64,000 nucleotides of DNA, from assembly GCF_000152845.1 (NCBI RefSeq), contig NZ_CH902584.1, positions 918,375 to 982,374 on the forward strand, written 5' to 3'. Positions 56,075 through 63,174 of the stretch are shown one piece after another. Source of the stretch: Roseovarius sp. 217. Lineage in GTDB: Bacteria > Pseudomonadota > Alphaproteobacteria > Rhodobacterales > Rhodobacteraceae. The notes under the pieces were generated by a model. It did not search any database. It worked only from the letters and a program-made list of their open reading frames with translations, and was not told the origin of the DNA. Numbering within the stretch: the stretch's first letter is position 1; every line of letters starts with the position of its first letter. The translations under genes were made by a program, and so were the position numbers.

Positions 56075-56917
56075 ATGACCCAGACCAAGCGCGCGCGCGG
56101 CCGCCCGAAATCGCAATTCGCCGATAGCAGCGCCGGGACAATGCAGGCGCTGGATCGGGCGCTCTCGGTGCTGACCGCCGTGGCGCGGCAAGAGGGGGTG
56201 AACCTGACGGATCTGTCGCTGAGCCTTGGGATTCCCACCGCCACGACGCACCGCATTCTGACCACCTTGCAGAAACGCGATTTCGTGCGGTTCGACGAAG
56301 AGCGGCAGGATTGGACCATCGGGATCGAGGCCTATCGCACCGGGGTGGCCTATCTCAAGCGGACCAATCTGGCCGATGCGGGCCGCCCGGTGATGCGGCG
56401 GTTGATGGAGCAGACCGGCGAGACCGCCAATCTGGCGGTGCCGGACGGGGCCGAGGTGGTGTTTATCGGTCAGGTCGAGACGCAGAATCCGATCCGCGCC
56501 TTCTTTCCACCCGGATCACGCACCCCGATGCATGCCTCTGGCACCGGCAAGGCGATTCTGGCATCGCTGCCTGAGGATCGGCTGATGGCGCTGCTCAAGG
56601 GGGCGGGCCTCAAGGGGTTTACCGAAGAGACATTGATCACGCCGCGCGCCCTCTTTGATGATCTGGCCGAAACCCGCCGCCGTGGTTGGTCGTTTGACCG
56701 CAATGAGCGGTATGACGGGATGTCCTGCATCGGTGCCGCGATTTTCAATGACCGCGGAGAGCCCTGCGCCGGTGTGTCGATCTCTGGCCCCAGCAGCCGG
56801 TTTGGCGATGCCCAGATCGCAGAGTTCGGTGCGGCGGTGGCGCAGGCGGCGACGCAGATCACCCACCTGATCGCGGGCAAGGGTGTGGTTATTTCTGAAA
56901 CAAACGGGTCGCGTTGA
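56075..56917 (+). CDS. bhcR: IclR-family regulator BhcR of the beta-hydroxyaspartate cycle
   Basis: A 280-residue IclR-type regulator. The N-terminal helix-turn-helix spans about residues 23-85 (ALDRALSVLTAVARQEGVNLTDLSLSLGIPTATTHRILTTLQKRDF), and the effector domain about 100-270 (GRPVMRRLMEQTGETANLAVPDG, MHASGTGKAILASLPEDRL, GRSFDRNERYDGMSCIGAAIFND-like). BhcR of Paracoccus denitrificans answers to glyoxylate, and the same arrangement next to bhcA suggests the same role here. It is divergent from bhcA; its 3' end overlaps the convergent RpiR gene by 29 bases. Confidence 0.9.
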   Translation: MTQTKRARGRPKSQFADSSAGTMQALDRALSVLTAVARQEGVNLTDLSLSLGIPTATTHRILTTLQKRDFVRFDEERQDWTIGIEAYRTGVAYLKRTNLADAGRPVMRRLMEQTGETANLAVPDGAEVVFIGQVETQNPIRAFFPPGSRTPMHASGTGKAILASLPEDRLMALLKGAGLKGFTEETLITPRALFDDLAETRRRGWSFDRNERYDGMSCIGAAIFNDRGEPCAGVSISGPSSRFGDAQIAEFGAAVAQAATQITHLIAGKGVVISETNGSR

Positions 56918-57755
56918 ACAAGGCGTCAAGCTGTTCATAGCGCTCGCGGGTGGCGGGCCAGCGTTCTTCTTGCACCGCTGCGATCAGCGCCTCCAAGAGC
57001 ATCATGGTCGAGATGTTGGAATCCCAAGCCGAGGGGATTTCGACCCAGCAGTTGAATGTATGGGTGGCCAGATCCGAGATGGGGCTCATCCACTGATCGG
57101 TGATCAGCACGACGCGGACACCGCGCGCCGTGGCAATCTCGGCCAGACGCATCAGGCTGGTTTCATAACGCCGGATGTCGAACATCAGAAGCGTGTCGCC
57201 CTCGACCATATCCAGCACGTAATGCGGCCAAGTGGCGGAGGACGAGGTCATATGCGTGACCCGTCCGCGCACCGCCTGAAAATGGGTGAAGGCATAGTCG
57301 GCCAGTGCGCGGGTGATCCGCCCACCGACCAGATAGAGTCGTCCGTCGGTATCGGCCAAGAGGCGCGCGGCCTCGTCAAAGCGGGCGCTGTCGATATTGG
57401 CGAAGGTCTGTTCGATATTCTGTGTCACCGCCTGCGCAAAGCGGTTGAGCGAATGGGTGGCGGGGGCCTCTGAGGCCCAGTTGGCGCGGCGCTGCGTCGG
57501 GCCGGAAACCTTGGCCTCCAACTCTTTCAACAGGGCCTGATGGAATTGCGGATAGCCCTTGAATCCCAGTTTCTGCACCATGCGGGCGATGGTGGGCGTA
57601 GAGACCCCGGCATTCGCCGCGACGATGGTGATCGAGGCCAGACCCGCCGCCGGGTAGCTGTCGAGCAGCGCCTGCGCGAACTTGCGTTCGGATTGGGTGA
57701 GAGCGCTGTAATGCGCGCGGATCAAGTCGCGCACGGTTGGCGGGGGCTTGGTCAC
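56889..57755 (-). CDS. MurR/RpiR-family transcriptional regulator
   Basis: A 288-residue regulator. An HTH_6 domain lies at about 5-80 (ERKFAQALLDSYPAAGLASITIVAANAGVSTPTIARMVQKLGF) and a SIS sugar-isomerase-like sensing domain at about 120-255 (RLYLVGGRITRALADYAFTHFQAVRG). The start is GTG at 57753-57755, with AGGATCAGCGAT before it; upstream codons run into the shared promoter region. It is divergent from the amidohydrolase-TRAP operon, with 128 bases between, and is probably its repressor. The effector is unknown. Confidence 0.88.
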   Translation of the reverse strand: MTKPPPTVRDLIRAHYSALTQSERKFAQALLDSYPAAGLASITIVAANAGVSTPTIARMVQKLGFKGYPQFHQALLKELEAKVSGPTQRRANWASEAPATHSLNRFAQAVTQNIEQTFANIDSARFDEAARLLADTDGRLYLVGGRITRALADYAFTHFQAVRGRVTHMTSSSATWPHYVLDMVEGDTLLMFDIRRYETSLMRLAEIATARGVRVVLITDQWMSPISDLATHTFNCWVEIPSAWDSNISTMMLLEALIAAVQEERWPATRERYEQLDALFNATRLFQK

Positions 57756-57819
57756 ATCGCTGATCCTAAACTGGTGCCGTCGAAACAGGCAGGCCGGATC
57801 GCAATCCGGTGATACCCGC

Positions 57820-57865
57820 TGGAAATATATTGACACAAATTTCTTCATGTGGAAACATTTTTACA
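57820..57865 (+). promoter_or_regulatory. Tandem operator repeat and promoter of the TRAP operon
   Basis: Two 16-base direct repeats, TGGAAATATATTGACA (57820-57835) and TGGAAACATTTTTACA (57850-57865), agree at 12 of 16 positions and are exactly 30 bases apart, about three helical turns. The first contains TTGACA (57830-57835), a good -35 box, so a repressor bound here would block RNA polymerase. The second lies 19 bases before the first ATG. Likely sites for the divergent RpiR regulator. Confidence 0.6.
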
Positions 57866-57883
57866 AACGCCGCAGGGGGGCGC

Positions 57884-58675
57884 ATGACACGCGATTTGCA
57901 AGAGGATGATTCTGACGTGGTCGAGGTGATCGGCGGGCAGGCCACTGGCCCGGCGTTGATCCTGTGCGAACATGCGTCGAATGTCATCCCGGCGCAGTAT
58001 CACGGCCTTGGACTGAGTGCCGAGGCGCGGCAGAGCCATGCGGCCTGGGACCCCGGTGCGCGGGCTGTGGCGCTGGCCTTGGCCAAGGCGCTGAATGCGC
58101 CGATGGTGGCGGCCAAGGTGTCGCGCCTTGTCTATGACTGCAACCGCCCGCCCGAGGCAGAGAGCGCCATGCCCGACCGCTCCGAGGTGATCGAGGTGCC
58201 GGGCAATCGCAACCTTGATGCAGCGGCCCGCGCCCAACGGGTTGCAGAGGTCTATGCGCCGTTTTGCACCGCTGTCAGTCAGGTGATTGCCGCTCGCAAG
58301 GCGGCGGGGCTGGTGACGGCGCTGATCACCATCCACAGCTTTACCCCTGTCTGGTTCGGCACCCCGCGCGGCTGCGAGATCGGTATTCTGCATGACAGTG
58401 ACACAGGGCTGGCGGATGCGATGCTGGCCGAGGCGCACCGCCTGCCCCATCGGGTGATCCGCCGCAATGATCCTTACGGCCCCGAGGATGGTGTGACCCA
58501 TTCGCTCAAGCTGCATGGTCTGGCGCATAACCTGCCCAATGTGATGATCGAGATCCGCAATGATCTCTTGCGCGATGCGGCGGCTGAGGCGCGGATGACG
58601 GATGAGCTGCTGACCCTGCTGCGTCCGGCGCTGAACGTTCTTGGCGAGACCGTCAAAGGGGGGGCGCATGCCTAG
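57884..58675 (+). CDS. N-formylglutamate amidohydrolase-family enzyme
   Basis: A 263-residue zinc-dependent hydrolase (FGase family, PF05013 type). It has CEHASNVIPAQYHGLG (about 30-45), DPGARAVALALAKAL (about 57-71), VYDCNRPPEA (about 84-93) and IHSFTPVWFG (about 150-159), matching the metal-binding His/Glu set. In histidine breakdown it cuts N-formylglutamate, but no hut genes are near; the local partners suggest it hydrolyses a gamma-glutamyl or N-acyl product instead. ATG 57884 is preceded by CAGGGGGG. It overlaps dctQ by eight bases. Confidence 0.85.
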   Translation: MTRDLQEDDSDVVEVIGGQATGPALILCEHASNVIPAQYHGLGLSAEARQSHAAWDPGARAVALALAKALNAPMVAAKVSRLVYDCNRPPEAESAMPDRSEVIEVPGNRNLDAAARAQRVAEVYAPFCTAVSQVIAARKAAGLVTALITIHSFTPVWFGTPRGCEIGILHDSDTGLADAMLAEAHRLPHRVIRRNDPYGPEDGVTHSLKLHGLAHNLPNVMIEIRNDLLRDAAAEARMTDELLTLLRPALNVLGETVKGGAHA

Positions 58676-59264
58676 AGCCGTGCTGAGCTATATCCGTGCC
58701 ATCGACGCGATGAACCGCTTTATCGGGCGGGTCGCCATGTATCTGATTTTCGTGTTGATCGGGGTGCTCCTGTGGTCCTCGATCTCCAAGACATTCTTTG
58801 ATCCCTCGCTCTGGACGCTGGAGACGGCGCAATTCGTGATGGTGGCCTATTACGTGCTGGGCGGGCCCTATTCGATCCAACTGGGCAGCAATGTGCGGAT
58901 GGACCTGTTTTACGGTGCCTGGACGGATCGCACCAAGGCCTGGGTTGATGCGTTTACCGTGTTCTTCCTGCTGTTTTATCTCGGTGTGCTGCTCTATGGC
59001 GCGGTGGGCTCTACCGCCTATTCGCTGGGGTATTTCGGGACAGAGCCGTTTTCGTGGTTCTGGAAGGTGGTCAAGACCCTGGTGACCCAAGGGCCAACGG
59101 CGGCGGGCGAGATGTTTGGTTTTATGGAGCGCTCCTCGACCGCGTGGCGACCATTTATCTGGCCGATCAAGGCCGTGCTCTGTCTGGGCGTTTTCTTGAT
59201 GCTGTTGCAGGCACTGGCAGAACTTTGCCGTGACATCCTTCGGATCAAAGGCGAGGCGCTCTGA
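58668..59264 (+). CDS. TRAP transporter small permease DctQ
   Basis: A 198-residue membrane protein with four helices (about 18-40, 57-77, 97-120 and 161-185). The ETAQFVMVAYYVLGGPYSIQLGSNVRMDLFYG region (about 51-82) is the family signature. An extra segment before the last helix (about 126-155) makes it longer than many DctQ proteins. It is coupled to the hydrolase gene upstream and overlaps dctM by one base. Confidence 0.9.
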   Translation: MPRAVLSYIRAIDAMNRFIGRVAMYLIFVLIGVLLWSSISKTFFDPSLWTLETAQFVMVAYYVLGGPYSIQLGSNVRMDLFYGAWTDRTKAWVDAFTVFFLLFYLGVLLYGAVGSTAYSLGYFGTEPFSWFWKVVKTLVTQGPTAAGEMFGFMERSSTAWRPFIWPIKAVLCLGVFLMLLQALAELCRDILRIKGEAL

Positions 59265-60586
59265 TGCCCTATGAAATGATCGCCATCCTGATGTTTTCCT
59301 CGATGATGCTGATGCTCCTGACCGGGCAGAGGGTCTTCGGGGCTATCGGATTTGTCGGCGCGGCGGCGGCGATGCTGCTCTGGGGCGTGGGCGGGGTGGA
59401 TGTGCCCTTTGCCAGCGCCATGAAGCTGATGAAATGGTATCCGCTGCTGACGCTGCCGATGTTCATTTTCATGGGCTATGTGCTGTCGGAATCCAAGATC
59501 GCCGATGATCTCTACAAGATGTTCCATGTCTGGATGGGGCCGGTGCGCGGCGGATTGGCGATTGGCACGATTGGCCTCATGGTGCTGATTTCCGCGATGA
59601 ACGGCCTGTCGGTGGCGGGCATGGCGATTGGGGCCACCATCGCCCTGCCGGAACTGTTGCGGCGCGGCTATGACAAGATCATGGTGACGGGGGTCATTCA
59701 GGCGGGCTCGTCCCTCGGCATCCTTGTGCCGCCTTCGGTGGTGCTGGTGCTCTATGCGATGATCGCGCGGCAACCCGTGGGGCAATTGTGGCTGGCGGGC
59801 GTGCTGCCGGGGCTGATGATGGCCACGATGTTCGTGATCTACATCTATGTGCGCTGTCGGATTCAGCCCGAGCTTGGCCCGGTGCTGCCCGAGGACGAGC
59901 GCAACGTGCCACTGGCGGAAAAGCTGCGCCTCTTGCGCGCGGGGCTGCTGCCGCTGGTGATCTTTGCCGCGATGATGTTTCCCTTTGTCAAAGGTTGGAC
60001 GAGCCTTGTGGAAAGCTCGGCGATTGGGGCAATGGCAGCCTTTGTGGCGGCGGTGCTCAAGCGGCGGATGACACGGGAGGTGTTCGAGACCTCGGTGCGC
60101 AACACACTGGCGATTTCGTGCATGTTCATGTGGATCATTCTGGCCGCCTTGGGCTTTGGCGCGGTCTTCGACGGGTTGGGTGCGGTCAAGGCGATTGAAT
60201 ATCTCTTTACCGAGCAACTGAATCTCAGCCCGTGGATGATCCTGATCCTGATGCAACTCTCGTTCATCCTGATGGGCACATTTCTGGATGACACCGCGAT
60301 GCTCGTCATTGTGGCGCCGCTTTATGTGCCGCTGGTGGGCGCGCTTGGGTTCGATCTGATCTGGTATGGCGTGCTTTATACGATCACCACGCAAATTGCC
60401 TATATGACGCCGCCCTTTGGCTATAACCTCTTTCTCATGCGGGCCATGGCCCCACCGGAAATCAGCCTGCGCGACATCTATCGCTCGATTGTGCCCTTTG
60501 TCGGTGTGATGGTGCTGGCGCTGGTTCTGGTGATGGTGTTCCCGCAAATCGCCCTCTGGCTGCCAGAGTATGTTTACGGAAAATAA
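59264..60586 (+). CDS. TRAP transporter large permease DctM
   Basis: A 440-residue permease with about 12 helices. Hallmarks are LLTLPMFIFMGYVLSESKIADDLYKMF (about 62-88), SAMNGLSVAGMAIGATIALPELLRRGYDKIMVTGVIQAGSSLGILVPPSVVLVLYAMIA (about 110-167) and FLDDTAMLVIVAPLYVPL (about 344-361). It carries the ion-coupled transport step of the TRAP system; with DctQ it forms the membrane complex. Confidence 0.93.
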   Translation: MPYEMIAILMFSSMMLMLLTGQRVFGAIGFVGAAAAMLLWGVGGVDVPFASAMKLMKWYPLLTLPMFIFMGYVLSESKIADDLYKMFHVWMGPVRGGLAIGTIGLMVLISAMNGLSVAGMAIGATIALPELLRRGYDKIMVTGVIQAGSSLGILVPPSVVLVLYAMIARQPVGQLWLAGVLPGLMMATMFVIYIYVRCRIQPELGPVLPEDERNVPLAEKLRLLRAGLLPLVIFAAMMFPFVKGWTSLVESSAIGAMAAFVAAVLKRRMTREVFETSVRNTLAISCMFMWIILAALGFGAVFDGLGAVKAIEYLFTEQLNLSPWMILILMQLSFILMGTFLDDTAMLVIVAPLYVPLVGALGFDLIWYGVLYTITTQIAYMTPPFGYNLFLMRAMAPPEISLRDIYRSIVPFVGVMVLALVLVMVFPQIALWLPEYVYGK

Positions 60587-60639
60587 CCCCGAGAAGAGCC
60601 CCGGACAGGGGCCGGATTTCACAACAAGGAGAGAAGACG

Positions 60640-61674
60640 ATGACCTCTAGACGCAAGTTTCTGACCTCTGCCGGGGCAGGCGCGCTGGCCGCGCCGCTGG
60701 CCACCCCGGCGCTCGCGCAATCGACCATCACCTGGCGGATGCAGACCTATGCCGGGGCCGCGCTGGCCGAGCATGTGGTGAAACCCGCCATCGACATGTT
60801 CAACAAGATCGCCGGCGACCGCATGCAGATCGAACTGTTCTTTGCCGATCAGCTGGTGCCAACGGGCGAGTTGTTCCGCGCCATGCAGCGCGGCACGATT
60901 GATGCGGTGCAGTCGGATGATGACAGCATGGCAAGCCCCACCGAAGTGACCGTCTTTGGCGGCTATTTCCCCTTTGCCAGCCGTTACAGCCTCGATGTAC
61001 CTGTCCTTTTCAACCAATACGGCCTGAACGAGATCTGGGACGAGGAATATTCCAAGGTCGGCGTCAAGCATATCAGCGCGGGCGCATGGGACCCCTGCCA
61101 TTTCGCCACCAAGGAGCCGATCAACAGCCTCAAGGATCTGGAGGGCAAGCGGGTCTTTACCTTCCCGACGGCGGGCCGGTTCCTGACGCAGTTCGGTGTC
61201 GTGCCTGTCACCCTGCCGTGGGAGGATATCGAGGTCGCGGTGCAGACCGGCGAACTTGATGGCATCGCATGGTCGGGCATCACCGAGGATTATACGGTGG
61301 GCTGGGCGGATGTGACCGATTATTTCCTGACCAACAACATCTCGGGCGCTTGGGCCGGGTCGTTCTTTGCCAATATGGACCGCTGGAACGAGTTGCCCGA
61401 GGATCTGCAAACCCTGTTCCGGGTGTGCTGTGACCAGTCGCATTACTATCGCCAGTGGTGGTATTGGGGCGGCGAGGCCTCGCTGCGGGTCGATGGCACC
61501 AAGATGAAGCTGACGACAATTCCCGATGCCGAATGGCAGCAGGTCGAGGATGCCGCTCTGGTGTTCTGGGACGAAATCGCCGCCGAAAGCCCGACCAAGG
61601 CCAAGGTTGTCGAGATCTTCAAGAAGTACAACGCAGACATGGCCAAGGCCGGACGACCCTATCGCTACACCTGA
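60640..61674 (+). CDS. TRAP transporter solute-binding protein DctP
   Basis: A 344-residue periplasmic binding protein. A twin-arginine signal (TSRRKFLTSAGAGAL, about residues 2-16) ends ALAQ at about 27. The family blocks ITWRMQTYAGAALAEHV (about 30-46), VFTFPTAGRFLTQFGVVPVTLPWEDIEVAVQTGELDGIAW (about 174-213) and the tryptophan-rich RQWWYWGGEA (about 272-281) are seen. The arginine in FPTAGRF is the probable carboxylate ligand. It lies 53 bases after dctM and is followed by a terminator-like hairpin. Ligand unknown. Confidence 0.9.
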   Translation: MTSRRKFLTSAGAGALAAPLATPALAQSTITWRMQTYAGAALAEHVVKPAIDMFNKIAGDRMQIELFFADQLVPTGELFRAMQRGTIDAVQSDDDSMASPTEVTVFGGYFPFASRYSLDVPVLFNQYGLNEIWDEEYSKVGVKHISAGAWDPCHFATKEPINSLKDLEGKRVFTFPTAGRFLTQFGVVPVTLPWEDIEVAVQTGELDGIAWSGITEDYTVGWADVTDYFLTNNISGAWAGSFFANMDRWNELPEDLQTLFRVCCDQSHYYRQWWYWGGEASLRVDGTKMKLTTIPDAEWQQVEDAALVFWDEIAAESPTKAKVVEIFKKYNADMAKAGRPYRYT

Positions 61675-61682
61675 GTCCAACT

Positions 61683-61712
61683 GCCCCCCGGTGTCGCGCC
61701 GGGGGGCGCTTT
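61683..61712 (+). terminator. Terminator-like hairpin after DctP
   Basis: GCCCCCCGG-TGTCGCG-CCGGGGGGC followed by GCTTTA: nine perfect GC-rich pairs, eight bases after the stop. The T-tract is short, so read-through into the ligase gene is expected; this would keep the binding protein in excess over the enzymes. Confidence 0.6.
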
Positions 61713-61766
61713 ACCCACAACCCGAAACCTTTAAAGACGTTCAGATACGGAAAGACGGAGCACATC

Positions 61767-63122
61767 ATGGGGCTGACATTCGAAACCCTCAAGGCAGAGG
61801 TCGCGGCGGGCAAGGTGGATACCGTGCTCGTGTGCCTTGTGGACATGCAGGGCCGCCTGATGGGCAAACGCTTTCACGCCGCGCACTTCGTCAACAGCGC
61901 CTGGGAAGAGACGCATTGCTGCAACTACCTGCTGGCCACCGATCTGGAAATGACCACGCCCGAGGGCTTTGCCGCCACAAGCTGGGAGCGCGGCTATGGC
62001 GACTATGTGATGAAGCCGGACCTGAGCACATTGCGCCCGATCCCCTGGCTCGAGGGGACGGTGATGGTGCTCTGCGATGTGTTGGATCACCACACGCATG
62101 AGCAGGTGCCGCACAGCCCCCGCGCCATGCTCAAGGGGCAATTGGCGCGGCTGGATGCCATGGGTTTTGACGCGATGATGGCAACGGAACTGGAGTTTTT
62201 CCTGTTCGAGAAAAGCTATGATGAAATCCGCAAATCCGGCTATCGCGCGCTGACGCCGCTCTCGGGCTATAACGAGGATTACAATATCTTCCAGACCACC
62301 AAGGAAGAGCATGTGATGCGGCCCATCCGCAATCACCTCTTTGCTGCCGGTCTGCCGATCGAGAACACCAAGGGCGAGGCGGAGGCGGGGCAAGAAGAGC
62401 TCAACATCAAATATGCCCCGGCGCTCGATACCGCCGATTACCACACCATTGCCAAGCACGCGATCAAGGAGATTGCGTGGCAACAGGGCCATGCCGCGAG
62501 CTTTCTGCCGAAATGGGATCATCGGCGCGTCGGCTCATCGAGCCATGTGCATCAATCGCTGTGGCAGGATGGCAAACCGGAATTCTTTGACCCTGCGGAC
62601 AAGCTGGGCATGTCCCAGATGATGAAGCATTACATGGCCGGATTGCTGAAATACGCGCCTGATTACACCTATTTCCTCGCCCCCTATATCAACAGCTACA
62701 AGCGGTTCCAGAAGGGCACGTTTGCCCCCACCCGTATCCTGTGGTCGGTCGACAATCGCACCGCAGGCTTTCGCCTCTGCGGTGCGGGGTCCAAGGCGGT
62801 GCGCGTGGAATGCCGCGTCGGGGGATCGGACCTCAACCCCTATCTCGCCATGGCCGCGATGCTGGCGGCGGGGATCAAGGGGATCGAAGACAAGCTGGAA
62901 TTGGCCCCGCCCGCTACGGGCGATGCCTATAGCGGCGAGACAGGGCGCATCCCGGAAACGCTGCGCGATGCCTATCTCACGCTCAAGCAGTCTCAATTCC
63001 TGCGCGACACATTCGGCGATGCGGTCATAGACCATTACGCCCGCGCCGCCGAGGTCGAGATCGAGGATTTCGACCGCGTGGTCACGGATTACGAGGTGGC
63101 GCGCGGATTCGAGCGGGCCTGA
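61767..63122 (+). CDS. Glutamine-synthetase-like gamma-glutamyl-amine ligase
   Basis: A 451-residue type-I glutamine-synthetase-fold enzyme. Catalytic glutamates lie in TELEFFLF (E141, E143) and GEAEAGQEELN (E204 to E212), the ATP/ammonia-site His in SSSHVHQSL (H260, H262), and Arg/Asn in INSYKRFQKG (about 314-323). The adenylylation-site tyrosine region typical of GlnA is not seen, which fits the PuuA/IpuC-like ligases that join glutamate to amines rather than to ammonia. ATG 61767 is chosen; the frame continuing upstream is antisense-like. Within the TRAP operon it suggests gamma-glutamylation of an imported amine. Glutamine synthesis is less likely. Confidence 0.85.
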   Translation: MGLTFETLKAEVAAGKVDTVLVCLVDMQGRLMGKRFHAAHFVNSAWEETHCCNYLLATDLEMTTPEGFAATSWERGYGDYVMKPDLSTLRPIPWLEGTVMVLCDVLDHHTHEQVPHSPRAMLKGQLARLDAMGFDAMMATELEFFLFEKSYDEIRKSGYRALTPLSGYNEDYNIFQTTKEEHVMRPIRNHLFAAGLPIENTKGEAEAGQEELNIKYAPALDTADYHTIAKHAIKEIAWQQGHAASFLPKWDHRRVGSSSHVHQSLWQDGKPEFFDPADKLGMSQMMKHYMAGLLKYAPDYTYFLAPYINSYKRFQKGTFAPTRILWSVDNRTAGFRLCGAGSKAVRVECRVGGSDLNPYLAMAAMLAAGIKGIEDKLELAPPATGDAYSGETGRIPETLRDAYLTLKQSQFLRDTFGDAVIDHYARAAEVEIEDFDRVVTDYEVARGFERA

Positions 63123-63174
63123 GCGCCGCACGGTCGGATTTGAGTATTTGTGGAACGATGAAAGGACGGGCGTC

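Noticed and set aside
59018..60622. Minus-strand open frame of over 500 codons opposite dctM
   Set aside because: Product is a His/Arg/Gln-rich low-complexity chain typical of the reverse of membrane-protein genes.
61455..61766. N-terminal extension of the gamma-glutamyl ligase
   Set aside because: It would overlap the end of dctP in another frame and cross a terminator-like hairpin; glutamine-synthetase-fold homology begins at ATG 61767.
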